Source: Chengkuizengella sediminis
GTDB taxonomy: Bacteria > Bacillota > Bacilli > Paenibacillales > KCTC-33759
Length of the DNA: 64,000 bases
NCBI RefSeq assembly: GCF_010078385.1
Contig: NZ_SIJC01000015.1
Location: forward strand, 1-64,000
Reading direction: 5' to 3'
In this document: positions 26,765 through 35,870 of the stretch, one piece after another
Layout of the letters: every line of letters begins with the position of its first letter
How positions within the stretch are numbered: the stretch's first letter is position 1
The notes under the pieces: model-generated
Databases searched by the model: none
Told to the model about the DNA's origin: nothing
What the model saw: the letters and a program-made list of their open reading frames with translations, nothing else
Made by a program: the position numbers and the translations under genes

Positions 26765-27004
26765 ATGGGAGAGGTAGAAGTCACCAAATCCGTTGATGCT
26801 CGCGGTTCCTATTGTCCGGGTCCATTAATGGAGCTAATAAAAACGATCAAAACTAGTAATGTTGGAGATATCATTGAAGTTATTTCATCTGACAAAGGCT
26901 CGGCTGTGGATATACCTGAATGGGTAAATAAAATGGGGCATGAGGTTATTAATACAGATCAGTTTGGTGAAGAATACAAAATTATTGTAAAAAAAATGAG
27001 ATAG
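26765..27004 (+). CDS. tusA: TusA-family sulfurtransferase
   Basis: 79 residues. SVDARGSYCPGPLMELIKTI carries the diagnostic Cys-Pro-x-Pro motif (Cys-17) of TusA/SirA, the persulfide-carrying residue. IIEVISSDKGSAVDIPEWVNKMGH is the typical second part. The start has AGGAGAGG. It lies 30 bases after the DsrE-like gene and hands sulfane sulfur on to partners. The adjacent DsrE-type gene suggests a DsrE-TusA exchange rather than the tRNA-thiolation role of E. coli TusA. Confidence 0.9.
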   Translation: MGEVEVTKSVDARGSYCPGPLMELIKTIKTSNVGDIIEVISSDKGSAVDIPEWVNKMGHEVINTDQFGEEYKIIVKKMR

Positions 27005-27050
27005 CTCAGGTATTTTTTAAAAATTTTCAATGGAAAGAGAGAGATTCTCC

Positions 27051-28190
27051 ATGAAGAAAAATATCGTCATTATCGGTGGTGGAACTGGAGGCATGATGGT
27101 TGCTAATAAATTAGCACGTCAGCTGCAAGAAGAAATTAATCACGATGAAGTTGAAATTAATCTCATTTCCAACACAGATCAACATATTTATCAGCCTGGT
27201 TATTTGTTTGTAGCATTTAACGAAAAGGCACCGGATCATTTTATCCGCAAACAGCAGTCTATTGTTCATAGAAATGTACGAATTGAATACGATGAAATTG
27301 AAAAAATTGTACTAGAAAAAAATATTATAATCTCAGCAAAAAAGGAGTATCCATACGATATTCTATTGATTGCTACTGGTTCTCATTTAGATTTTCAAAG
27401 TGTTCCGGGTTTGCAGGAAGGGGCCTACAATTTTTACACCTTTGAAGGTGCGATGGAATTAAGAGATGCATTAGTAGAATTGAAACAGGGGAAAATTTTA
27501 ATAACAGTTGATGTTCCACACAAATGTCCTGCAGCTCCGCTAGAATTGGCGCTAATGCTCGATGATTACTATCGAAAGCGGGGGCTGCGTGAAAATGTAC
27601 AAATTAAGTACACATACCCCATCGGCAGAATTCATTCGTTACAGCCTGTTTCAGAGTGGGCGCAACCTGAGTTTGAAAAACGGAACATTGAATTGGAAAC
27701 ATTTTTTAATTTAGAAGAAGTAGACCCAAAACGCAAGGTTGCAATGACAATGGATGGTCAGGAGCACGACTATGATATGCTGATCTCAATTCCAGCGCAT
27801 AAAGGTGCCAAAGTTATTCTGGATTCAGGGATTGGAGACGAAATAGGATTCATTCCTACCGACCGCCACACATTAAAAATGATTGGTTCAGACAATGTTT
27901 ATGTCATTGGTGATGCAACCAACCTGCCGATTAGTAAAGCAGGTTCTACAGCTCATTATCAAGGTGAAAAATTAACACTGAATATTGTAAATCGCATCAA
28001 AGGACGCCCGGAAACTGCATTTTATAACGGTAAAGTAGCTTGTTTTTTAGAAAATAGTCTCGAAGATGCTAGTATGATTACCTTTGATTATGAAACACCA
28101 CCTAAACCAGCAGCAACTTCTGATTTACTTCATTGGTTTAAGACGGTGTATGGTGAATTATACTGGTTGAATGTTCGAGGAATTTTATAA
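27051..28190 (+). CDS. SQR-like FAD-dependent oxidoreductase
   Basis: 379 residues from ATG 27051 (an upstream in-frame ATG at 27030 lacks a Shine-Dalgarno). The N-terminus is the flavin dinucleotide fold VIIGGGTGGMMVANKLA. Next come YQPGYLF and the sulfide:quinone-reductase-like Cys in VPHKCPAAPLELALML (about 161). DNVYVIGDATNLP binds FAD ribityl. KVACFLEN near the end has the other candidate Cys. It likely oxidises sulfide or a persulfide and passes electrons to quinone. Whether the thiol pair is complete is unverified. It sits between tusA and a DUF1641 gene. Confidence 0.85.
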   Translation: MKKNIVIIGGGTGGMMVANKLARQLQEEINHDEVEINLISNTDQHIYQPGYLFVAFNEKAPDHFIRKQQSIVHRNVRIEYDEIEKIVLEKNIIISAKKEYPYDILLIATGSHLDFQSVPGLQEGAYNFYTFEGAMELRDALVELKQGKILITVDVPHKCPAAPLELALMLDDYYRKRGLRENVQIKYTYPIGRIHSLQPVSEWAQPEFEKRNIELETFFNLEEVDPKRKVAMTMDGQEHDYDMLISIPAHKGAKVILDSGIGDEIGFIPTDRHTLKMIGSDNVYVIGDATNLPISKAGSTAHYQGEKLTLNIVNRIKGRPETAFYNGKVACFLENSLEDASMITFDYETPPKPAATSDLLHWFKTVYGELYWLNVRGIL

Positions 28191-28204
28191 AGAAGGTGTT
28201 CAAT

Positions 28205-28777
28205 ATGACAATAAATAACACACAAGAACACTTATTGACCAATAATTCTAGTGAAAAATTGAAAAACTTTATCGATGCTACCTCACAAGCCGTAACTGGA
28301 GAGATGGTGAGCAACCTTGCTGAGAAAGCTGTCAAGGCTTCAGAGATTGCAGATGGCATCATCCAACCTGAAACAATTGAATTGTTAACCATTCTTCCTG
28401 AAGTCAGTAAAAGCTTACAAACAACACTTCTTGAATTGAAGAAGATTGAAGAAAGTGGAACATTGCAAACGTTGGTACAGCTGGCCGAATTCATTGGCAG
28501 TACAAAACAATCGATAACAGGTACGATGATTTCAGATATGGTCGAAAAGGCGATTAAAGGGATTGAAATAGCGGATACGCTTGTTCAGAAAGGGTCAATA
28601 GATATCGCAGAGGGAGCCGTTAGTGCTTTTGATAAAGCGAAGCTTAATCGTCTAGGAAAAGAACCGTTAACGACGATGAAACTCACCCTCTCGCTATTTG
28701 ATCGAGATGTAAGAGAAGGCTTAAGTCTTATTCTTGATTTTTTGAAGTTTCTTCCAAAAGAGTTAGGTGAAAAATGA
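28205..28777 (+). CDS. DUF1641-type protein
   Basis: 190 residues from ATG 28205, six bases after GAAGGTG (GTG 28196 overlaps it). The amphipathic-helix pattern with LLTILPEVSKSLQTTLLELKKI and VSAFDKAKLNRLG is like DUF1641 proteins, which sit beside FAD oxidoreductases and formate dehydrogenases in Bacillota. There are two similar internal helical segments, TGEMVSNLAEKAVKASEIAD and TGTMISDMVEKAIKGIEIAD, that look like an internal duplication. Function unknown. Last gene of the sulfur operon, 14 bases after the SQR-like gene. Confidence 0.78.
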   Translation: MTINNTQEHLLTNNSSEKLKNFIDATSQAVTGEMVSNLAEKAVKASEIADGIIQPETIELLTILPEVSKSLQTTLLELKKIEESGTLQTLVQLAEFIGSTKQSITGTMISDMVEKAIKGIEIADTLVQKGSIDIAEGAVSAFDKAKLNRLGKEPLTTMKLTLSLFDRDVREGLSLILDFLKFLPKELGEK

Positions 28778-28847
28778 TGAAAAATAAATGATAAGTAACT
28801 ATTGAGATAGGATTTAGAATGATTCAAACCATTTTTATCTTAATAAT

Positions 28848-28919
28848 GTTGCACCCCAGCAGATCAGACGGAAGGAAATCATTTAATGATTCGGTAATTT
28901 TTTCATTCTGGGGCGCAAC
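28848..28919. repeat. 72-bp nested palindromic element
   Basis: Outer arms GTTGCACCCCAG (28848-28859) and CTGGGGCGCAAC (28908-28919) pair at 11 of 12 positions. An inner palindrome with ATCATT and AATGAT lies at about 28877-28890. No run of U follows. It sits between the sulfur operon and a PEP-synthase remnant. It may be a MITE-like or REP-like element. Confidence 0.5.
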
Positions 28920-28931
28920 TAATATCTTAGC

Positions 28932-29071
28932 TTAAAGGAGATTTGAACGGACTACAGATAGCACAAAACCTTCCGGTACATCAAATCCTGGGATGTTTCG
29001 ATTAGTACTTTAGCCTTACCACCTACCTGAGATAGTGATGGTACTTCCATAGTATTAAATCCGAACATCAT
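28932..29071 (-). pseudogene. PEP/pyruvate-binding (PEP synthase) N-terminal remnant
   Basis: From ATG 29071 (AAGGAG upstream) the frame reads FGFNTMEVPSLSQVGGKAKV, the start of a PEP-synthase / rifampin-phosphotransferase ATP-binding domain (family: LxxVGGKxxxL). After LIET the shift to another frame gives GFDVPEGFVLSVV, again exact for the family, then a stop at 28932. So about 45 codons of a gene of several hundred residues remain, with a frameshift. The segment is flanked by the 28848 palindrome. Confidence 0.7.
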
Positions 29072-29154
29072 ACAAAAATCTCCTTCTAGTTTACTTGTAA
29101 AATTGTCCTTTAAAGAAGTAAATATATGTGTCATATTCAGCCATTTAGAGTGAA

Positions 29155-29192
29155 ATAAAAAAGCCAACAAGATAAGAGTGTCTTATTAGCTT
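29155..29192 (-). terminator. Terminator of rlmH
   Basis: In the minus-strand RNA, 12-base arms (29161-29172 and 29181-29192) pair fully with two G-U pairs, then U6. It lies 50 bases after the rlmH stop. Confidence 0.8.
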
Positions 29193-29241
29193 TCGATATA
29201 GTATTCATATTGATGTAGTTTACGTATAACTAAAGCCTTCA

Positions 29242-29721
29242 TCACTTATGATAAGGTTCCCCCCTATTAATCTTAAATGCCCGATATACCTGCTCAACCA
29301 AAATCAAACGCATTAACTGATGCGGATAGGTCATTTTACCAAAGGAAAGCTTCTGATCCGCTCTATTTAATACTTCGTCAGATAACCCCAATGAACCCCC
29401 AATCACAAAGGTAAGTTGACTTCGACCATAAGTAGTTAGTTTTTCAATGTTTTCAGCTAATTGCTCTGAGGACCACAATTGTCCGTTAATCGCTAAGGCA
29501 AAAACATAGTGATCTGGTTTGATTTGTGTTAGAATACGCTTTCCCTCTTTCTCTTTGACTTGTATAGCATCCGCTTCACTTAATTGTTCTGGTGCTTTTT
29601 CATCTGACACTTCAATGATTTTCACCTTTGCATAGGACTGTAACCGTTTCATGTATTCAGAAATGCCTTGTACAAAATATTTTTCTTTCAATTTTCCTAC
29701 GGTAACAAATTGTATTTGCAT
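29242..29721 (-). CDS. rlmH: 23S rRNA pseudouridine-1915 N3-methyltransferase RlmH
   Basis: 159 residues, the exact family length. A SPOUT-class knot enzyme that methylates pseudouridine 1915 in helix 69 on the assembled 70S ribosome. [16 protein letters not shown] starts it, with [30 protein letters not shown] (SAM-binding knot) and the C-terminal [19 protein letters not shown] all conserved. As in other Bacillales it lies next to the wal operon. Its own transcript ends at the 29155 terminator. Confidence 0.95.
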   Translation of the reverse strand: MQIQFVTVGKLKEKYFVQGISEYMKRLQSYAKVKIIEVSDEKAPEQLSEADAIQVKEKEGKRILTQIKPDHYVFALAINGQLWSSEQLAENIEKLTTYGRSQLTFVIGGSLGLSDEVLNRADQKLSFGKMTYPHQLMRLILVEQVYRAFKINRGEPYHK

Positions 29722-30140
29722 GTTCTAATTTCAACCTTTCTTTCGTATGTATAAAGTATGGACAAGCCTATTATCTTGCAAGTGGAACGATTAAGAGCAG
29801 TCACGATATTTTTATTTTCTAACAATATAAATTTTATTTACTTGCAGGAAAATGTGGTATCAATGGAGTAATTAAAATATCAAAGCAATAATTGACTTGG
29901 AACGTTTGTTCGTGTATCTTTATAGTTACAACTCATTATTTATCGGTGTTTAAATTTTTAAATTATGATTAGGAATAAATTCCAAATATTGAGTCTAAAA
30001 TAAGTATAACGAACATATTAGATGTTTTCATTTTACCTACTTGATACAATAGTATACCTAAAACCTATAATCTCATGTAAGAATGGTAATGGATCGATAC
30101 TTTGATAAAAAACGATCCAAAAAAGAGAGGAGTTTGTTTT
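29722..30140. other. Gene-free gap between rlmH and the 30141 gene
   Basis: About 420 AT-rich bases. I see no ORF with a Shine-Dalgarno, no hairpin with a U-tract and no recognised operator. It should hold the rlmH promoter and that of the small gene. Confidence 0.6.
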
Positions 30141-30365
30141 ATGAGTAAAACGCTTTCCCCCTTAGATGAAGTAGATATGATTGCTAAACTGGCTGATTTA
30201 AAAGAAGAGCATTATAAAAATACATTACTGATTAACTCCATTATGGAGCTGCTTTTAGAAAAAAACATCTTATCTTATGATGAAGTGCTTTTAAAAATGA
30301 AACAATTAGACACAGATGTACCTCACGAGAAAACTAACTTATACTCAAATCATCCCATTCGGTAG
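30141..30365 (+). CDS. Small hypothetical protein, 74 aa
   Basis: From ATG 30141, nine bases past GAGAGGAG; an earlier in-frame ATG (30102) has no such signal. SPLDEVDMIAKLADLKEEHYKNTLLI and SIMELLLEKNILSYDEVLLKMKQLD form two helices, the second having a MELLxEKxxLxxDE pattern seen in short Bacillota proteins of unknown role. It overlaps the walJ 3' end (30334) by 32 bases on the opposite strand. No membrane or export signal. Confidence 0.7.
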   Translation: MSKTLSPLDEVDMIAKLADLKEEHYKNTLLINSIMELLLEKNILSYDEVLLKMKQLDTDVPHEKTNLYSNHPIR

Positions 30366-31140
30366 CTCTATCAAAATATGTATCTTTTAATTTGATTTTA
30401 TGCTCCTTTAAGCTTATCTCATTTTCATTTAATACGTTTTCCACAGTTAGCCTAGCTAAATCCATTAAATTATGGTCTCTGCTTAAGTGAGCTAAATAAA
30501 CTCGTTTTGTTTTCATAGAAATGATTTCACATAATGCCTCTCCTGCGGCTTCGTTGGAGAGGTGTCCTAAATCCCCTAGGATCCTTCTTTTTATATTCCA
30601 AGGATATCTTCCCATTCTTAACATCTCAATATCATGGTTTGATTCAATAATAATGACATCAGAATCTACTACTTTATCTTTCACATTCTGACTCATATAT
30701 CCGATATCTGTAACTAGGCTTAATTTTTGCTCATCTTCACTAAAGCAATAACCTACAGGTTCTGCTGCATCATGTGATATAGAGTATGAATCTACCTTTA
30801 AGGAGCCAAAGTCAATCTGATTTTGTGTTTGTATCACTTTTCTAAAGTCATCCTCTATTTTTCCAACAGATTTATTTAACGCATCCCAAGTTTTCTGATT
30901 TGCATAGATAGGAAGTTTATATTTTCTAGATAAAGCACCTAATCCTTTGATATGATCAGAATGCTCATGTGTAACTAATATTCCTTCTAAATCAGCGCAA
31001 GATGTGCCTCTTTCCTGCATCAAACTTTCTATTTTTTTACCACTTAATCCAGCATCAATAAGTAGCTGAGTTTCATTCGATTGTACAACCATCGCATTAC
31101 CTGTTGAACCACTTGCTAGTACACTAAATTTAATCCCCAT
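30334..31140 (-). CDS. walJ: WalJ (YycJ), MBL-fold exonuclease-like protein
   Basis: 268 residues with the metallo-beta-lactamase motif THEHSDH (residues about 57-63), the second Asp/His set in ISHDAAEPVGYCF and SNHDIEML, and the late His of VYLAHLSRDHN. This is the last gene of the WalRK operon. Homologs are nucleases linked to DNA metabolism and cell-wall stress. Start ATG 31140 follows AAGGAG. Confidence 0.92.
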   Translation of the reverse strand: MGIKFSVLASGSTGNAMVVQSNETQLLIDAGLSGKKIESLMQERGTSCADLEGILVTHEHSDHIKGLGALSRKYKLPIYANQKTWDALNKSVGKIEDDFRKVIQTQNQIDFGSLKVDSYSISHDAAEPVGYCFSEDEQKLSLVTDIGYMSQNVKDKVVDSDVIIIESNHDIEMLRMGRYPWNIKRRILGDLGHLSNEAAGEALCEIISMKTKRVYLAHLSRDHNLMDLARLTVENVLNENEISLKEHKIKLKDTYFDRATEWDDLSIS

Positions 31141-31180
31141 ATTTGTAATTTTGCTCCTTCAATTGCTATCATTATGATTG

Positions 31181-31900
31181 TTATTGTGATTGAACAACCT
31201 CAACTTTTCCTGTAAAAGCATGTACATAATAAATATCCCCACTACCCATGGCAATTCTCCATTTCGGAAATAATACCTGCGGGTTAATTTCAAAACCTTG
31301 ATATCCTAGCTGAATATCCTCTATAACTTCTCCCCGTTTCAGATAGTTCTCTACCAAAAGATTAATAATTAAAGGGGCTGCTAATACTTCCTGCTCTTCT
31401 TGAATCTTATCTGGTGTGACAATTGCAGCTTTCTGATTATAGTGGGTTAGCTGGTCTTCCGTCCCGTATAAAGTTAATTGTACATCAAATAACGGCAAGT
31501 TTTCATATAATTGATTAAAAACTTTGTGATTCTCATCACTTAATATTTCATCAACCTGATATTGATCAAAGTTTATAATTTCCTGGGAAATCTCTTTGGA
31601 AGTTTCTTTAATATTGAACTGATTCATTTCAATCGGCTGGGTTAGTTTCACCTCATCAAGTTCATATTTATCTTCAAAATCGATTGTGATTTGTTTTAAG
31701 CTTAATGTATCTACAGGTATTTCCTCTTCAAACACAATTCCTTTCTCTTCTAAAAGTTTCCTTGTTTCCTGAACAATTTCGTTTCCTCCAAAGAATGGGT
31801 TTAACAAGTTAATATTATTGATCCATAATTGATATCCTAACAATAGATTTAACAATAAAAATGTAAAAATTAAGATAGATTTAGCTCGTCCCCATTCCAT
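31181..31900 (-). CDS. yycI: YycI, regulator of WalRK
   Basis: 239 residues: one membrane helix (about 7-27, SILIFTFLLLNLLLGYQLWI) and an extracytoplasmic domain with a YycH/YycI-fold C-terminal end (FPKWRIAMGSGDIYYVHAFTG). In B. subtilis YycH and YycI form a membrane ternary complex with WalK and restrain it. ATG 31900 follows GGAGTGAT. Part of the walR-walK-yycH-yycI-walJ operon. Confidence 0.9.
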   Translation of the reverse strand: MEWGRAKSILIFTFLLLNLLLGYQLWINNINLLNPFFGGNEIVQETRKLLEEKGIVFEEEIPVDTLSLKQITIDFEDKYELDEVKLTQPIEMNQFNIKETSKEISQEIINFDQYQVDEILSDENHKVFNQLYENLPLFDVQLTLYGTEDQLTHYNQKAAIVTPDKIQEEQEVLAAPLIINLLVENYLKRGEVIEDIQLGYQGFEINPQVLFPKWRIAMGSGDIYYVHAFTGKVEVVQSQ

Positions 31901-31945
31901 GTCTAATCACTCCTTACAATCAAAACTTTAGTCTCCATCATGATT

Positions 31946-33232
31946 TCATTGTATAAGAAAACCAAATGTTCCATCTGATAATTCATAGGCCCAGTATGGA
32001 ATTAAATCAATATATTCCTCTTTAACAATAGGATAATATGCTGGAAAAATATTAATGATGTTAAAATCTTGTTCGTATTTACGAATTAGTTGCTCCAACA
32101 CCTCTCCACCTAGTAATTGATACGCAGATTTTTGTACGTTAACGTTGCTCAAATTGATTAATGAACGTTCATAATCAGTGACTACCCCTTTTTGCATCGT
32201 TATATCTACGTAACCTAGTTTGAGTCTCTCAGAAGGAAGTATAGGTAGAGCTTGAACATTGGGTGCTGGTTTTACATATTGTTGAAACTTGAAAAATTGT
32301 TCTTCATTTTCATCAGAAATTGTACTAATTAAATGGGTTCTACTCCAACCTCCATGTTGATTTACAAATTTTATAGAGGTTAATAAGTCATCCATCAAAT
32401 CAGATGAGCTTTCTACTGGTGTTTCAGGATCATAATAACTCATCCAATTTTGATTTTCATTCAGCTCTAGACCTATCGCTCCATCCGATATGATTTCTCG
32501 TCCTTCACTATCAACTACTGTTCGACTCATATTTGGATCTACAAATAGACTTGCAACTAACTGATCTTTTTGAAAATGGCTGTAACCTACAGTTAATCTA
32601 ACCATTTGCAACGGTTCATCAGGTAGATAATATATTCCGTTATTCGTGTGATAAGTTGGCTGGAACTCACCGTAACCAACATATTCCTGAATGTCCTCAA
32701 CTTTCAGGTCTACCTTAGTTGCTTCATAAACTTTTAGTGTAGAGTCATCAAAAAATAAAGTTCTTATTTCTTGATTTTCAGTCACATAAATCCATATTTT
32801 ATTTACGCTAACATTCCGATTAATACTCTCAGAGTTAACCTGCATCGTATTTTCCAACCATTGCACAGGAATACCATCCATAAATTCTAATTCAAGCCCC
32901 TGATATTCTCTCATTTTCACTTTTTCAACTGGTGAAATGGTAACAGGTCTGAAGCTTTCAAAAGTTCTTTGCGTTATTTTTTCATAAATATCGTTATAAA
33001 ACTTGAAGTTTGGATATACCATCGTGTGTTTGTCATCACCAAAATGTAATACCATGTGTTTAGGGAAAATCATATTCACTACATTTTCCTGTGAACCATT
33101 TAATCTTGTATCGATATACTCATCTTGATTCACTGGGTTAAAATCAGGCTTACTATATACTAATAAATAACTTTGAAACAAACTGAAAAAAACCAATAAA
33201 GTAAGTATGAGCGATTTTATTTTTTCCATCAT
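31946..33232 (-). CDS. yycH: YycH, regulator of WalRK
   Basis: 428 residues. An N-terminal anchor helix (LILTLLVFFSLFQSYLLVYS) precedes a large extracytoplasmic domain with the YycH pattern: YGEFQPTYHTNNGIYYL, GAIGLELNENQNWMSYY, and the C-terminal VKEEYIDLIPYWAYEL. It acts with YycI to inhibit WalK. The start overlaps the walK stop by four bases, so translation is coupled. Length and order match the B. subtilis operon. Confidence 0.9.
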   Translation of the reverse strand: MMEKIKSLILTLLVFFSLFQSYLLVYSKPDFNPVNQDEYIDTRLNGSQENVVNMIFPKHMVLHFGDDKHTMVYPNFKFYNDIYEKITQRTFESFRPVTISPVEKVKMREYQGLELEFMDGIPVQWLENTMQVNSESINRNVSVNKIWIYVTENQEIRTLFFDDSTLKVYEATKVDLKVEDIQEYVGYGEFQPTYHTNNGIYYLPDEPLQMVRLTVGYSHFQKDQLVASLFVDPNMSRTVVDSEGREIISDGAIGLELNENQNWMSYYDPETPVESSSDLMDDLLTSIKFVNQHGGWSRTHLISTISDENEEQFFKFQQYVKPAPNVQALPILPSERLKLGYVDITMQKGVVTDYERSLINLSNVNVQKSAYQLLGGEVLEQLIRKYEQDFNIINIFPAYYPIVKEEYIDLIPYWAYELSDGTFGFLIQ

Positions 33233-35055
33233 TGCTGCTCACCTTCCAGATGAAAAGTCGGTATAATAAAAGTCACTTTTGTTCCTTTATGAAGCTCAGA
33301 TTCTAACGTGATTTCTCCACCATGTGCGTTAATAATTTCTTTTGCAATAGAAAGACCTAACCCAGTCCCGCCCATATTACGTGATCTGGCTTTGTCCACC
33401 CTATAAAACCGTTCAAAAATACGATGAATATCTTTCTTAGGTATTCCTAGTCCATTATCCTGGACAGAAATCTCAATCCAATCCTGCCCTTTTCTTCTAC
33501 AGTTAATTTCAATTTCCCCTTCATCAGCTGTATATTTAATGGCATTTGATATTAAATTGTCTAATACCTGATCTAATTTATCTGGATCGATCATGATGGT
33601 ATGTATAGATTGATCCATTGAAAGAATTAATTTTATATTACGCTGTTTTAATTGAAAGGAAAATCGATCAACAACATCCTCCAACATTTGTTTGATTTCT
33701 GTTTCTTTTTTCATCACAACCATTTGATTTGAGTCATATCTAGATAGATGAAGCAAATCACTTACAAGTCTTATCATACGGTCTGCTTCATTACGGGTCA
33801 CACCTACAAAACGTTTTGCGAGATTAGCCTCATTCAAAGCCCCGTCCTCTAAAGCCTCTAAATAACTTTTTATCGTTGTAAGAGGTGTTCTCAATTCATG
33901 AGAAACATTGGCTACAAACTCTCTTCTAGATTGATTGAGTTTTTCTTGCTCAGTGACATCCTGTAAAACAATAATGGTTCCTGTTACCCCTCTTCCTCTA
34001 CGCTGAATAGGAGTAAAAGTAACCTTAACTTGCAAAGACTCTGCTTCATCTTGACGTGGCAATTCTATCAGGACAGAATTTTGTTCTCCTAAAACGTAAC
34101 GTCCAATTTCTTCTTTAGAAGTACCTAGAATCTCTGCTATTTCTCTCCCTATGACATCCTCTTCATGAATATCCAACATTTGTTCTGCACGTAAATTAAT
34201 GACAATCACTTTACCCTTATCATCTGTGGCAATGACACCATCACTCATATTTAACAATATCGATGCAATTTTATTTTTTTCCTCTTCATTTGAGTAAAGA
34301 GCATCTTTTAGACGTTGTACCATATGATTAAAAGCGTAACCTAGTTGTCCAATTTCATCACTGCTTCGAATAACAACCTCTTGATTATACTTTCCTTCTG
34401 CTAATGCTTTGGCTTTTTTAGTGATCATTTTAATAGGGTGTGTAATCGTGTTGGATAATACAATACTTAACATGATCGTAAGTACAAGGGCAATAATTGT
34501 TCCTGCTATAAAAATTTGTTTAATATTATTAATCGTTTTGAATAACTCCTCAGTTGAGGCCACGATGTAAATCGCACCAATAACTTTATTATCATCATTT
34601 TTAACAGGTTTAGCGATTGCTTTTTTTCGAATGTTACTACTATCTTTTACATCCCATAATGGCACTTGGATCCCATTTATGGAACGAATGATTTCGGCAG
34701 GCTGAGTAATTTTTTGACCTACTTTATCCGGTTGGTTTGAAGAGCTCATTACGATGGCATCCGCACTAATAACTTGGATCTGTGATCCACTAAGTGTGCT
34801 CAGATTTTCAACGAAAGAATGAAGGTCTTCTTCATTTAACCCTGTGTCATCATTACTTGGTTCTAAATAATTTTGAACAAAATTAGATAACAATTCAACC
34901 TGATTATTTAATGAATCAGTGAAATTATTGATGAATGAATTTTCCATCGTACGAATAAAATAAATTCCAATTAATTGCATCGCAATTAAAATGAGCAATA
35001 CATAAATAATAATTAATTTAACTTGTATCGTTTGAAAGAAACGTGTTCCTTTCAT
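33229..35055 (-). CDS. walK: WalK sensor histidine kinase
   Basis: 608 residues. Two N-terminal helices (about 12-32 and 180-205) flank an extracytoplasmic Cache-like domain; HAMP, PAS (IASILLNMSDGVIATDDKG) and kinase domains follow. HisKA has FVANVSHELRTPLTTI with the phosphoacceptor His near residue 387. HATPase boxes are SNAIKYT, DNGLGI and GTGLGLSIAKE. It senses peptidoglycan cleavage products and controls autolysins through WalR. The Shine-Dalgarno lies inside the walR 3' end. Confidence 0.96.
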   Translation of the reverse strand: MKGTRFFQTIQVKLIIIYVLLILIAMQLIGIYFIRTMENSFINNFTDSLNNQVELLSNFVQNYLEPSNDDTGLNEEDLHSFVENLSTLSGSQIQVISADAIVMSSSNQPDKVGQKITQPAEIIRSINGIQVPLWDVKDSSNIRKKAIAKPVKNDDNKVIGAIYIVASTEELFKTINNIKQIFIAGTIIALVLTIMLSIVLSNTITHPIKMITKKAKALAEGKYNQEVVIRSSDEIGQLGYAFNHMVQRLKDALYSNEEEKNKIASILLNMSDGVIATDDKGKVIVINLRAEQMLDIHEEDVIGREIAEILGTSKEEIGRYVLGEQNSVLIELPRQDEAESLQVKVTFTPIQRRGRGVTGTIIVLQDVTEQEKLNQSRREFVANVSHELRTPLTTIKSYLEALEDGALNEANLAKRFVGVTRNEADRMIRLVSDLLHLSRYDSNQMVVMKKETEIKQMLEDVVDRFSFQLKQRNIKLILSMDQSIHTIMIDPDKLDQVLDNLISNAIKYTADEGEIEINCRRKGQDWIEISVQDNGLGIPKKDIHRIFERFYRVDKARSRNMGGTGLGLSIAKEIINAHGGEITLESELHKGTKVTFIIPTFHLEGEQQ

Positions 35056-35058
35056 TCA

Positions 35059-35769
35059 TCAGGAACCTCCTGTTTGGGGATTGAGCATTATATAGCCTAA
35101 ACCTCTTCTAGTAATAATATACTCTGGTTTACTGGGGTCATCTTCTATTTTCTCTCTTAGTCTACGTATGGTGACGTCTACTGTTCGAACTTCTCCTAAA
35201 TAATCATATCCCCACACCGCTTGCAATAAATGTTCTCTTGTCATCACTTTCCCTTTATTTTTTGCCAAATAATGAATCAGCTCAAATTCTCGATGTGTTA
35301 AATCCAAAGCGGTAGTACCCTTATATACAACATACATCTCTGTATCTATAAACAGATCATTAATTTTCAACCCTAGATTTTGATTGTTTTCTTGATCCAA
35401 AACTTTAGATTGTCTACGTAAATGTGCCTTTACCCTAGCTAAAATCTCCCTTGTGCTAAAAGGTTTAGTTACATAATCATCTGCTCCCATTTCTAATCCA
35501 AGTACTTTGTCTAACTCCGTATCCTTAGCTGTAAGCATGATGATGGGTGTGTTCAGTTTCATTCTAATTTCCCGACATACATCCATGCCATCTTTTTCAG
35601 GCAGCATCAAATCTAACAATACAAGATCCGGTTTTTCTTCATATGCCATTTTGACTGCTGTATTTCCATCAAATGCACACACAACCTGGTATCCTTCTTT
35701 TTCTAAATTGAATTTTAAAATATCTGCAATAGGCTGTTCATCATCTACAACTAATATTTTCCCAAACAT
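35059..35769 (-). CDS. walR: WalR response regulator
   Basis: 236 residues. Receiver with Asp9-Asp10, phosphoacceptor Asp53, Thr79-80 area and Lys102-type residue in TKPF. The winged helix carries [17 protein letters not shown] and [17 protein letters not shown]. It is the essential master regulator of cell-wall autolysins in Bacillota. It heads walR-walK-yycH-yycI-walJ, beginning after the terminator at 35807-35848, so its promoter should lie in 35770-35806 or farther up. Confidence 0.96.
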   Translation of the reverse strand: MFGKILVVDDEQPIADILKFNLEKEGYQVVCAFDGNTAVKMAYEEKPDLVLLDLMLPEKDGMDVCREIRMKLNTPIIMLTAKDTELDKVLGLEMGADDYVTKPFSTREILARVKAHLRRQSKVLDQENNQNLGLKINDLFIDTEMYVVYKGTTALDLTHREFELIHYLAKNKGKVMTREHLLQAVWGYDYLGEVRTVDVTIRRLREKIEDDPSKPEYIITRRGLGYIMLNPQTGGS

Positions 35770-35806
35770 ACTTACACCTGCCTTTTATCTAAATGTCCAT
35801 TTCATT

Positions 35807-35848
35807 AAAAAAAAGATAGTGCGAAAACATATATGCTCCTCACTATCT
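35807..35848 (-). terminator. Terminator separating the M23 gene from walR
   Basis: AGATAGTG (35814-35821) pairs with CACTATCT (35841-35848); the A-run on the plus strand is a U8 tract on the minus RNA. Read-through could still feed the wal operon. Confidence 0.75.
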
Positions 35849-35870
35849 ATCATTATATTTTATATTGTTA

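Noticed and set aside
29722-30140. Possible riboswitch or small RNA upstream of the 30141 gene
   Set aside because: AT-rich with no stable hairpin or conserved motif visible by eye.
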